Source: Rhodovarius crocodyli (lineage in GTDB: Bacteria; Pseudomonadota; Alphaproteobacteria; Acetobacterales; Acetobacteraceae). From it: 64,000 bases of DNA. The stretch spans positions 124,001-188,000 of the forward strand of contig CAMDJV010000001.1 in the NCBI GenBank assembly GCA_945901085.1, given 5' to 3'. The notes under the pieces are model-generated. The model made no database searches. It had not been told where the DNA came from and was given only the letters and a program-made list of their open reading frames with translations. Below are positions 1-7,328 of the stretch, piece after piece. Positions within the stretch are counted from its first letter, which is position 1, and every line of letters starts with the position of its first letter. A program made the translations under genes and the position numbers.

Positions 1-1
1 C

Positions 2-295
2 GACCGCCTGGCCATCCTGCGCGACACCGAGGATGGCTTCATCATCGCCGATGAGGATTTCCGCCTGCGCGGCGCCGGCGAGGCCCTGGGCACCCGCCAA
101 TCCGGCCACGAGATGGCCCGCCTGCCCCTCGATGACGCCGCCGCCCAGGACCGCCTGGTGGCCATCGCCCATGCCGATGCCGAAGCGCTGCTGACCCGCG
201 ACCCTGCCCTGAGCACCCCCCGGGGCCAGGCCGCCCGCCTGCTGCTGCGCCTATTTGGCAAAGATGCAGCCATGGCCACGCTGGGCGCGGGCTGA
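2..295 (+). CDS. recG: ATP-dependent DNA helicase RecG, C-terminal fragment
   Basis: The window opens inside this gene; only the last ~97 codons are present, ending in TGA. The fragment carries the RecG C-terminal signature: a DGFIIADEDFRLRGAGE stretch followed by LGTRQSG. In RecG this segment belongs to the second helicase lobe and the region after motif VI. RecG remodels stalled replication forks and Holliday junctions in the cytoplasm. The frame is open from base 2. A 62-bp gap separates it from the ABC genes, so they need not share a transcript. Confidence 0.9.
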   Translation, partial: DRLAILRDTEDGFIIADEDFRLRGAGEALGTRQSGHEMARLPLDDAAAQDRLVAIAHADAEALLTRDPALSTPRGQAARLLLRLFGKDAAMATLGAG

Positions 296-357
296 TACTT
301 GAAATCCAACCGCCGCGGGATATTTTCCGCCCGGCGAGAACAGAGCCGGGAAATTCC

Positions 358-1083
358 GTGACCGCATTGATCGAGATCGACCGTCTGACGAAACGTTTCG
401 GCAGCTTCACCGCTGTCGATGATGTCAGCTTTTCCGTCGCCCGTGGCGAGGTTGTGGGCTTCCTCGGCCCCAATGGCGCCGGCAAATCCACCACCATGCG
501 CATGCTGGCCGGCTTCATGGCCCCCAGCGCTGGCACCGCACGCATTTGCGGCGCCGATGTGGTGGATGAGCCGGTCAAGGCCAAGCGCGCTTTGGGCTTC
601 CTGCCCGAGGGCGCGCCCACCTACCCAGAAATGTCCGTCGCCGGTTTTCTCGGCTTCGCCGGCCGAATCCGTGGCTTTCGCGGCGCTGAACTCTCCCGCC
701 GGGTCGGCCGCGCCATGGAACGCACCCAGCTCGAAGGCGTTCGCCTGCAACCCATCGAAACCCTCTCCAAAGGCTTCAAGCGCCGCGTCGGCCTCGCCCA
801 GGCGCTGCTGCATGAGCCCCCCGTGCTGGTGCTCGACGAGCCGACTGACGGCCTGGACCCCAACCAAAAACACGAGGTCCGCAGCCTGATCCGCGAGATG
901 GCGCCGGACAAGGCCATCATCATCTCCACCCATATCCTTGAGGAGGTGGGCGCCGTCTGCACCCGCGCCATCATCATCGCCCGGGGCCGGGTGGTGGTGG
1001 ATGCGCCCCCCTCGGTGCTCGAAGAATCCGGCCGCAGCCTCGAAGACGTGTTCCGCAGCCTCACCACCGGAGAAGCGGCATGA
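358..1083 (+). CDS. ABC transporter ATP-binding protein, GldA-like
   Basis: Cytoplasmic ATPase of 241 residues that should power the permease encoded next. Walker A GPNGAGKST is at about residues 37-45, the signature motif is the variant LSKGF at 136-140, and Walker B with the catalytic Glu is VLVLDEPTDGLDP from about 156. Translation starts at GTG; no closer in-frame ATG precedes Walker A. The gene overlaps the permease by four bases (ATGA), which implies translational coupling. The set ATPase, permease, GldG-like protein and DUF4340 protein matches the 'gliding motility auxiliary' ABC exporter of Bacteroidetes and its homologues in non-gliding Proteobacteria. The substrate is unknown. Confidence 0.93.
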   Translation: MTALIEIDRLTKRFGSFTAVDDVSFSVARGEVVGFLGPNGAGKSTTMRMLAGFMAPSAGTARICGADVVDEPVKAKRALGFLPEGAPTYPEMSVAGFLGFAGRIRGFRGAELSRRVGRAMERTQLEGVRLQPIETLSKGFKRRVGLAQALLHEPPVLVLDEPTDGLDPNQKHEVRSLIREMAPDKAIIISTHILEEVGAVCTRAIIIARGRVVVDAPPSVLEESGRSLEDVFRSLTTGEAA

Positions 1084-1802
1084 TCACCATCGCCCGCCGC
1101 GAACTCGCGGCCTATTTCGCAACGCCCGTGGCCTATGTCTTCATCGTCATCTTTCTGGTCATGGCCGGGGCGCTCACCTTCACGCTGGGCAATTTCTTCA
1201 CCCGCGGCCAGGCCGATCTGAACCCCTTCTTCTCCTTCGTGCCCTGGCTCTTCCTCTTCCTGGTACCCGCACTCACCATGCGGCTCTGGGCCGAGGAGCG
1301 CCGGCTGGGCACCATCGAACTCCTGCTCACCCTGCCAATCGCGCAATGGGAGGCGGTGCTGGGCAAATTCCTCGCTGCCTGGGCGTTTTGCGGCATCGCC
1401 CTCGCCCTCACCTTCCCGCTCTGGCTCACGGTGAATTATCTCGGCGAGCCCGATAATGGCGTCATCCTGGCCGGCTATGTCGGCTGCATGATGGTGGCCG
1501 GCGCCTATCTCGCCCTCGGTGCGGCGATTTCGGCGCTGACCAAGAACCAGGTCGTGGCCTTCGTCATCGCCGTGGCCGCCTGCTTCATCTTTGCCGCCGC
1601 CGGCTCGCCGGTCGTCACCAGCTTTCTCTCCGCCAACCTGCCGCAATTGGCCGAAATCTCCCGCGCGCTGTCGGTGGCGGACCGCTTCCAGGGCTTCACC
1701 CGGGGCGTGGTCTCCGCCCGCGATATCATCTTCTTCGCCAGCTTCATCGGCTTCTGGCTCTTTGTGAACAACCTGGTGCTCGACCACCGGAAGGCGGATT
1801 GA
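1080..1802 (+). CDS. ABC-2 type permease, GldF-like
   Basis: Integral membrane permease of 240 residues and the partner of the preceding ATPase. It opens with the short cytoplasmic helix typical of this family (ITIARRELAAYFATPVAYVF) and shows about six hydrophobic segments. The conserved stretch after the second segment, RLWAEERRLGTIELLLTLPI, is characteristic of ABC-2/GldF permeases. The start ATG overlaps the ATPase stop, and its own end overlaps the next gene, so the operon is translated as a chain. What it exports cannot be read from the sequence. Confidence 0.92.
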   Translation: MITIARRELAAYFATPVAYVFIVIFLVMAGALTFTLGNFFTRGQADLNPFFSFVPWLFLFLVPALTMRLWAEERRLGTIELLLTLPIAQWEAVLGKFLAAWAFCGIALALTFPLWLTVNYLGEPDNGVILAGYVGCMMVAGAYLALGAAISALTKNQVVAFVIAVAACFIFAAAGSPVVTSFLSANLPQLAEISRALSVADRFQGFTRGVVSARDIIFFASFIGFWLFVNNLVLDHRKAD

Positions 1803-1807
1803 CCCCC

Positions 1808-3769
1808 ATGCCAGACCCCACTCGTCCCCCCGCACGCCCCCCCGCACGCCCCGGGGCGCGCACCCTCTGGTTCTCCGCCGCCGGCCTTCTCGCCGCCGCC
1901 GCCCTGGCGCTGGGCCTCAATATGCTGACCGAGCGCTTCGCCACCCATTGGCGGGTCGATCTCACCCAGGCCCGGCTCTACACCCTGTCGGATGGCACCC
2001 GCCAAGTGCTCGCAGCCCTGCGCGAGCCCGTCACCCTGAGGCTCTACTATTCCCGCCGCCTCGGCGCCGAGGTGCCGGCCTATGGCGCCTATGCCGAGCG
2101 GGTGCGCGATATGCTGGGCGAATATGTCGCCGCCAGCGGGGGCAAGCTGCGCCTCGAACAACTCGACCCCGAGCCCTTCTCGGATACGGAGGACCGCGCC
2201 ACCGCGCTGGGCCTGCAGGCCGTGCCGCTGGACCAGGCCGGCGAGCAGGTGTTTTTCGGCCTCGCCGCCAGCAATATGGCCGATGAGGAACGCACCATCC
2301 CCTTCTTCCAGCCGGAGCGCGAACGCTTCCTGGAACTCGATCTCACCCGCCTCATCTACGACCTCTCCTCCCCCACCCGCCCGGTGGTGGGCGTGCTGAC
2401 CGCCCTGCCGCTGAATGGCGACCCGCGGGCGATGATGATGCGCCAGCCGCAACTGGCCCAGCCGCAGGTGGTGATGACCCAGTTGCGCCAATTCACCACG
2501 CTGCGCGACATCGCCCCCGATACCCAGGTGATCGACCCCGAGATTCGCGTGCTCATGCTGGTCCACCCGCAAAACCTGCCCCAGACCACGCTCTACGCCA
2601 TCGACCAATTCGTCATGCGCGGCGGCCGCCTGCTTGCGATGCTCGACCCGCATAGCGAAATGCAGGCCGCCCGCGCCCCCGGCGGCCCCGGCGCGCCCCC
2701 GCCCGCGACATCCTCCAACCTCGACCGCCTGCTCCATGCCTGGGGTGTGGAAACGGTGAGCGACCAGGTGGTGCTGGATCTGCGCGGCGCCTGGCGCGTG
2801 CGCGCCGGGCAGAATGACCGGGTGCAGGCGGTGGATTACGTCGCCTGGTTCGCCATGCAGGGCGATAGCCTGAACCGCAATGAGCCGGTCACCGCCCAGC
2901 TCGAACAGGTCAGCCTGGGCAGCGCCGGCCTCATCCGCCCCCGCCCCGGCGCCGCCATCGAATTCACCCCGCTGCTGACCAGCTCCGCCCAATCCATGCT
3001 GATGGACGCGACCCGGGTGCGGGTGGAACCCAACCCCACCCGCATCCTGGCCGATTTCCGCGCCGAAGGTCAGCGCCACGTCATCGCCGCCCGGCTGCGC
3101 GGCGCCCTGCGCAGCGCCTTCCCCGATGGCCCGCCCGCCCTGGAAGAGGGCCAGGAGCGCGCGGCCGACATGCCCGCCCACAAAACCGCCAGCGACGACA
3201 TCGCCAACCTCGTGGTGATCAACGACACCGATATTTTGGATGACCGTTTCTGGGTCCGTGTCGAAAACTTCTTCGGCCAGCCCATGGCGACCCCCTTCGC
3301 CGGCAATGGCAGCTTCATCGTCAATATCGCCGAGCAATTGGGCGGCTCCGATGCGCTGATCGGCCTGCGCAGCCGCGGCGAATCGCTCCGCCCGTTTGAG
3401 GTGGTGGACGCCATCCGTCGCAGCGCCGATGCGCAATACCGCCAGACCGAACGCGGCCTGCAGGAGCGGCTGGAGGCCACCGAAAGGCGCCTGCGCGAAC
3501 TCCGCCAGGGCAGCACGGCCCCCGCCGGCGAGCGCAGCCAGAGCCTGATCACCCCCGAACAGCGCGCCGAGATCGACCGCGCCCGCGAGGAGATTGCCAA
3601 TACCCGCCGCCAATTGCGCTCGGTGCAATTGGAACTGCGCCGCGACATCGAAGCGCTGGAAACCAACCTGCGCATCATCAACATCGCCCTGGTGCCGCTG
3701 CTGATCACCGGCCTCGCCATCGGCCTGGCCCTTTTGCGGGCGCGGCGCCGGTCGGCGGCACGGGCATGA
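1808..3769 (+). CDS. GldG-like ABC auxiliary protein
   Basis: About 653 residues with a proline-rich N-terminus, one membrane segment near residues 18-40, a long periplasmic region and a second membrane segment close to the C-terminus (INIALVPLLITGLAIGLALL). An Arg/Glu-rich coiled coil lies just before that last helix. This is the architecture of GldG/ABC_transp_aux proteins (family knowledge). ATG at 1808 is used; an in-frame TTG at 1799 would overlap the permease stop and is also possible. The last bases overlap the DUF4340 gene. It probably forms the extracytoplasmic part of the GldA/GldF-type transporter. Confidence 0.88.
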   Translation: MPDPTRPPARPPARPGARTLWFSAAGLLAAAALALGLNMLTERFATHWRVDLTQARLYTLSDGTRQVLAALREPVTLRLYYSRRLGAEVPAYGAYAERVRDMLGEYVAASGGKLRLEQLDPEPFSDTEDRATALGLQAVPLDQAGEQVFFGLAASNMADEERTIPFFQPERERFLELDLTRLIYDLSSPTRPVVGVLTALPLNGDPRAMMMRQPQLAQPQVVMTQLRQFTTLRDIAPDTQVIDPEIRVLMLVHPQNLPQTTLYAIDQFVMRGGRLLAMLDPHSEMQAARAPGGPGAPPPATSSNLDRLLHAWGVETVSDQVVLDLRGAWRVRAGQNDRVQAVDYVAWFAMQGDSLNRNEPVTAQLEQVSLGSAGLIRPRPGAAIEFTPLLTSSAQSMLMDATRVRVEPNPTRILADFRAEGQRHVIAARLRGALRSAFPDGPPALEEGQERAADMPAHKTASDDIANLVVINDTDILDDRFWVRVENFFGQPMATPFAGNGSFIVNIAEQLGGSDALIGLRSRGESLRPFEVVDAIRRSADAQYRQTERGLQERLEATERRLRELRQGSTAPAGERSQSLITPEQRAEIDRAREEIANTRRQLRSVQLELRRDIEALETNLRIINIALVPLLITGLAIGLALLRARRRSAARA

Positions 3770-4758
3770 GGCGGCGCGGCCTGCTGCTGCTGGGCGGAAG
3801 TGCCGCCGCCAGCATTGGCGCAGCCCTCTATCTCGCCCCCCGCCCGGACAACACGGCAGCCCCCGGTGCCGGCATGCTCGCCTTCCCCGGCCTCGCCGCC
3901 CGCCTGCCACAGGCGGCGCTGCTGGAAATCCGCCGCCATGACGCCACCCTGCTGGTGCGCCGCGATGGCGAGCGCTGGCTGCTGCCCGACCGCAACAACT
4001 ACCCCATCCGCGAGGCAAAGCTGCGCGAATTGCTCACCGGCCTCAGTGAACTTCGCCTCATGGAACCCCGTGGCAGCGACCCGGCCAATCTCGCCCGGCT
4101 GGGGGTGGATGACCCGCAAACCCCAGGCAGCACCGCCAGCCATCTGCGCCTGCTCGACGCCCCGGGCACGCCGATTATCTCGGTCACCCTCGGCCGCCGC
4201 CGCGTCCGCACCCAGGGCAATATCCCCGAAACCATCTATATCCGCCGCGCGGGCGATGCCGAGGCCTGGGCCGCCGAGGGCCGCATCCCGCTCGATGGCG
4301 ATGCCGCCTCCTGGATGGAGCGTGATGTGGCGAATTTCCCCGCCGAGCGCCTGCTGCGCGCCGCCATCAACCGCCTGGGCGCCGAGCCCCTCACCCTGGC
4401 CCGCGCCGCCCCCGGCGCGCCACTGCTGCTGACCACCCCGCCCGACGCCGCCACGCCGAATCCCGGCGCGCTCGATGAAGTGGCCCGCGGCCTCGAATAC
4501 CTCACCTTCATCGATGCGCTGCCCGAGGCGCAGAACCACGGCACGCCCCTGGGCGAAGCACGTTTCGAACTCACCGGCGGCCTCACCATCCAAATCCGCT
4601 GCAGCCGCCTCGACCAATTCCTCTTCATCCGCCTCACCGCCGAAGGCCCAGAGGCGCAAAGCTTGAACGCCCGCTGGCAAGGCTGGGCCTACCAGGTAGG
4701 CATCTGGAAAGAAAAAGCCTTCCTGCCCACGCTGGAAGAACTGACCCAAAGCCCATGA
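3766..4758 (+). CDS. DUF4340 domain-containing protein
   Basis: 330-residue protein with an N-terminal signal or anchor (MRRRGLLLLGGSAAASIGAALYL) and a soluble periplasmic remainder rich in beta-strand-like sequence. DUF4340 proteins are regularly encoded directly after GldG-like genes, and that is the arrangement here. The ATG overlaps the previous stop, and the 3' end overlaps the Nudix gene by four bases. No catalytic motif is visible. The context points to a structural or substrate-handling partner of the ABC complex; the molecular role is unknown. Confidence 0.85.
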   Translation: MRRRGLLLLGGSAAASIGAALYLAPRPDNTAAPGAGMLAFPGLAARLPQAALLEIRRHDATLLVRRDGERWLLPDRNNYPIREAKLRELLTGLSELRLMEPRGSDPANLARLGVDDPQTPGSTASHLRLLDAPGTPIISVTLGRRRVRTQGNIPETIYIRRAGDAEAWAAEGRIPLDGDAASWMERDVANFPAERLLRAAINRLGAEPLTLARAAPGAPLLLTTPPDAATPNPGALDEVARGLEYLTFIDALPEAQNHGTPLGEARFELTGGLTIQIRCSRLDQFLFIRLTAEGPEAQSLNARWQGWAYQVGIWKEKAFLPTLEELTQSP

Positions 4759-5189
4759 CCGGCCGCGAATTCCCCACCCGCCCCTGGGTGGGCATCGGCA
4801 CGATTATTTTTCGCGGTGAGGCGGTGCTGCTGGCCCGCCGCGGCAAGCCGCCCCGGCTGGGCAGTTGGTCACTGCCCGGCGGCGCACAGCATCTGGGCGA
4901 GGGCGCCGAGGCCTGCGCCCGCCGTGAACTCTTGGAAGAAACCGGGATAGAGGCCGGCCCCCTCCTCCTGGCCGATGTGATCGATTCCGTCAGCCTCGAT
5001 GAGCAGGGCCAGGTGCGCTACCACTACACCATCATCGATTATTGCGGCCATTGGTCAGCCGGCGAGGCCCGCCCCGGCGATGATGTGGCCGAAACCGCCT
5101 GGGCGCTGCCTGATGAATTGTCGGCCTATGCCCTCACCCGCGAGGCGATGGCCGTCATCGCCAAGGCCCGCAGGATTCTCGCCGCCTAG
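4755..5189 (+). CDS. Nudix hydrolase
   Basis: 144-residue cytoplasmic hydrolase of nucleoside-diphosphate-linked substrates. The Nudix box is complete: GGAQHLGEGAEACARRELLE followed by ETGI fits Gx5Ex7REUxEExGU. The ADP-ribose or (d)NTP preference cannot be told from sequence alone. Its start overlaps the DUF4340 stop, so it is co-transcribed with the ABC set. The function may be incidental to that operon. A structured repeat follows 14 bp after the stop. Confidence 0.93.
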   Translation: MTGREFPTRPWVGIGTIIFRGEAVLLARRGKPPRLGSWSLPGGAQHLGEGAEACARRELLEETGIEAGPLLLADVIDSVSLDEQGQVRYHYTIIDYCGHWSAGEARPGDDVAETAWALPDELSAYALTREAMAVIAKARRILAA

Positions 5190-5202
5190 CGAGAACTGAA
5201 CA

Positions 5203-5355
5203 GTGCTGATGGCAGGAAAAAAGAGCGAAAGGGCTTTGCCCTTTCGCGCTCTCCCAGCAGGGTCGACATGTATGTCGACCCTGCTGGGGTGCTCGAGGAG
5301 CAAAGCCCCTCGATCTTGTCCTCCCCCCCCTCGCTACTCGTCTTTCCGCAGCGGC
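5203..5355. repeat. Dispersed multi-hairpin repeat, copy A (short form)
   Basis: Shares its outer parts with three other copies in this window. A GAGCGAAAGGGC...GCCCTTTCGCGCTC hairpin lies on the left and a CGAGG(A/G)GCAAAGCCCCTCG hairpin on the right. The AT-rich middle found in the other copies is replaced by a perfect palindrome at 5253-5288: 17-bp arms CCCAGCAGGGTCGACAT and its complement around a 2-base loop. The element fills most of the gap between the Nudix gene and the TTT binding protein. It has no coding potential and behaves like a MITE or REP-type element. Confidence 0.75.
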
Positions 5356-5445
5356 TAAACCAAGCTGCGTTTTAGGCGTTGCCGCGAAAGCCTATCACGC
5401 CAGAACCCGCTGGATCGCAGCCCAGGCTTGGGCCATGCTGCGCCC

Positions 5446-6438
5446 ATGATGATCAACCGCCGCACCCTTCTCGCCACCCCCGCCCTGCTGGCCTTACCCG
5501 CCCATGCCCAACCCATCGCCGGCGGCCGCCCGGTGCGCCTCGTGGTGCCCTTCCCGCCCGGCGGCGCGGTGGATTTGCTCGGCCGGCTGCTGGCGGAGCG
5601 CCTCGCCCCCGCCCTGGGGCAGAATGTGGTGGTGGAAAACCGCGGCGGCGCCGGCGGCATCCTCGGCGCCGATGCCGTGGCCAAGGGCGACAAGGATGGC
5701 ACCATGCTGGGGCTGATCGGCGTGACCACCCTGGCCGCCTTCCCCTTCATGACCAACCGCCTGCCCTTCGACCCGGTGCGCGACCTCGCCCCGGTCAGCC
5801 AGATCACCGATGGCGCGCTGCTCTGCGTCGTCAATGCCGAGATCGCCCGGCGGCATGGCTGGACGGATTTCCGCAGCATGCTCCTCTGGTCACGCGCCAA
5901 TCCGGAAAAGGTGCGCATGGGCTCCTCCGGCAGCGGCACCTCGAGCCATCTCAATATCGAGGCGATCAACCGCGCCGCCCAGGCGCAGATTCTGCACGTG
6001 CCCTATCGCGGCGGCGGCCCTGCCATCAATGACCTGCTGGCCGGCAATATCGAGATGATGTTCGACGTCATGCCCGCCCTGATGCCGCATGTCGAAAGCG
6101 GCCGCTTCCTGGCCTTCGCCGTCTCCTCCAACGCCACCCTGCCCTTCCTGCCGAATGTGCCGGGCATGGCCGCCTTCGCCGATCTCGGCCTGGGCCGCCA
6201 CAATGTGGTCACCTGGAACGCCATCATGGCCCCCGCCGGCGTGCCGGAAGCCACCATCACCCGGCTGCACCAAGCCATAGGCCAGGTGGCGGCCGCCCCC
6301 GCCTTCGTCCAGCGCCTGCAACCGCTGGGCTATGGCACCGTGGTCAGCCGCGCCCCGGCCGATCTCGCGGCCCTCATCCAGGCCGAGCGGCCCTTCTGGC
6401 AAAACCTGGTGGAAATTTCCGGCGCAAGGCTGGATTGA
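5446..6438 (+). CDS. TTT-family (Bug) periplasmic solute-binding protein
   Basis: 330-residue extracytoplasmic binding protein. After MMINRRTLLATPALLALPAHA (signal peptide, cleavage after AHA) comes the Bug signature RPVRLVVPFPPGGAVDLLGR, then NRGGAGG and a C-terminal TTT lobe. Such proteins bind carboxylates for TctAB permeases; no permease is encoded here, as is common for the many orphan Bug proteins of Acetobacteraceae and Burkholderiales. ATG at 5446 (or 5449) is preferred over an upstream TTG at 5428 because it places the Arg pair directly before the hydrophobic core. It converges on prmA with a 2-bp gap. Confidence 0.92.
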   Translation: MMINRRTLLATPALLALPAHAQPIAGGRPVRLVVPFPPGGAVDLLGRLLAERLAPALGQNVVVENRGGAGGILGADAVAKGDKDGTMLGLIGVTTLAAFPFMTNRLPFDPVRDLAPVSQITDGALLCVVNAEIARRHGWTDFRSMLLWSRANPEKVRMGSSGSGTSSHLNIEAINRAAQAQILHVPYRGGGPAINDLLAGNIEMMFDVMPALMPHVESGRFLAFAVSSNATLPFLPNVPGMAAFADLGLGRHNVVTWNAIMAPAGVPEATITRLHQAIGQVAAAPAFVQRLQPLGYGTVVSRAPADLAALIQAERPFWQNLVEISGARLD

Positions 6439-6440
6439 AT

Positions 6441-7328
6441 TCAGCCCCGCCGGCGCAGCACCAGCGTGGTCCAGGGCCCCACATCAATCCGCCGCTCCAG
6501 CACCATGCCCTGTCGCCGATGCGCCGCCAGCACCATCCGCGCCTGGGTGCCCAGCAGCCCGGCCAAAATCGCCGTCCCCCCCGGCGCCAGCGCGCCCGCC
6601 ATATCCCGCGCCATGGCGCAAAGCGGCCGGGCCAGAATATTGGCAAAGACCAGATCATAAGGCCCATCGGTCTTCACCCGATGATGCCGCCAGCCATCCG
6701 CCAGCCGCGCACGCAGAATATTCCGCAGCCCGTTCATCACCCCATTCTGCGCCGCAATGCGGACCGACCATGGTTCGATATCGGTGGCCAGCACCGGCCG
6801 ATGCAGCCATTTCGCCGCCGCCATGGCCAAAATGGCCGAGCCACAACCCAAATCCAAAATCCGCCGCGGCCTTCGATGGGCCATGCCCTCAAACGCCATC
6901 AGGCAGCCGCGGGTGGAATTATGCTCGCCACTGCCAAAAGCCAGCCCGGCATCCAGCACCAGCACATGGCGCTCATAATCCCGCCGATTGGCCACATGGG
7001 TGGGGCGAATGAGAAACCGCCCGCCAATCGGCTGCTCGGGAAAGCTCTGCACCGTGCGCGCCAGCCAGCCCTCGGCCTCCACCGGCGCATGCTCCGCCAC
7101 CGCATCATGGCCCGACACCAGCGCCGCCAGCGCAAGCGCCGCCGTCAGCGCCCCTTGATCAGCCGATTGCGGCCGCACCGCCTCCAGCCGCCAGGTCTCA
7201 CCCGGCTCCTCGCGGAAATAGCCCACTGAAGTCGCCACCGATTGCAGCGCCGCCTCATAGACGGGCACCGCCTCATCCGGCAGGCCACTCAGGGTGATGG
7301 TCTCCAGAATTTCGGCCCGGCGCTTCAC
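6441..7328 (-). CDS. prmA: Ribosomal protein L11 methyltransferase
   Basis: 295-residue SAM-dependent methyltransferase that modifies ribosomal protein L11. The SAM-binding loop ILDLGCGSAILAMA lies at about residues 157-170. The PrmA-specific LDAGLAFGSGEHNSTR precedes it (125-140), and motif IV is present as DLVFANILARPL. The length is normal. The start overlaps the end of the helicase gene by four bases, so the pair is translationally coupled. Confidence 0.95.
   Translation of the reverse strand: MKRRAEILETITLSGLPDEAVPVYEAALQSVATSVGYFREEPGETWRLEAVRPQSADQGALTAALALAALVSGHDAVAEHAPVEAEGWLARTVQSFPEQPIGGRFLIRPTHVANRRDYERHVLVLDAGLAFGSGEHNSTRGCLMAFEGMAHRRPRRILDLGCGSAILAMAAAKWLHRPVLATDIEPWSVRIAAQNGVMNGLRNILRARLADGWRHHRVKTDGPYDLVFANILARPLCAMARDMAGALAPGGTAILAGLLGTQARMVLAAHRRQGMVLERRIDVGPWTTLVLRRRG

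Noticed and set aside
1505-4018. Long minus-strand open frame (837 codons) and similar ones at 3070-4749 and 621-1847
   Set aside because: They lie antisense to the ABC operon with firm family matches, are Gly/Ala/His-rich as expected from the GC-rich third positions of the real genes, and show no recognisable domain.
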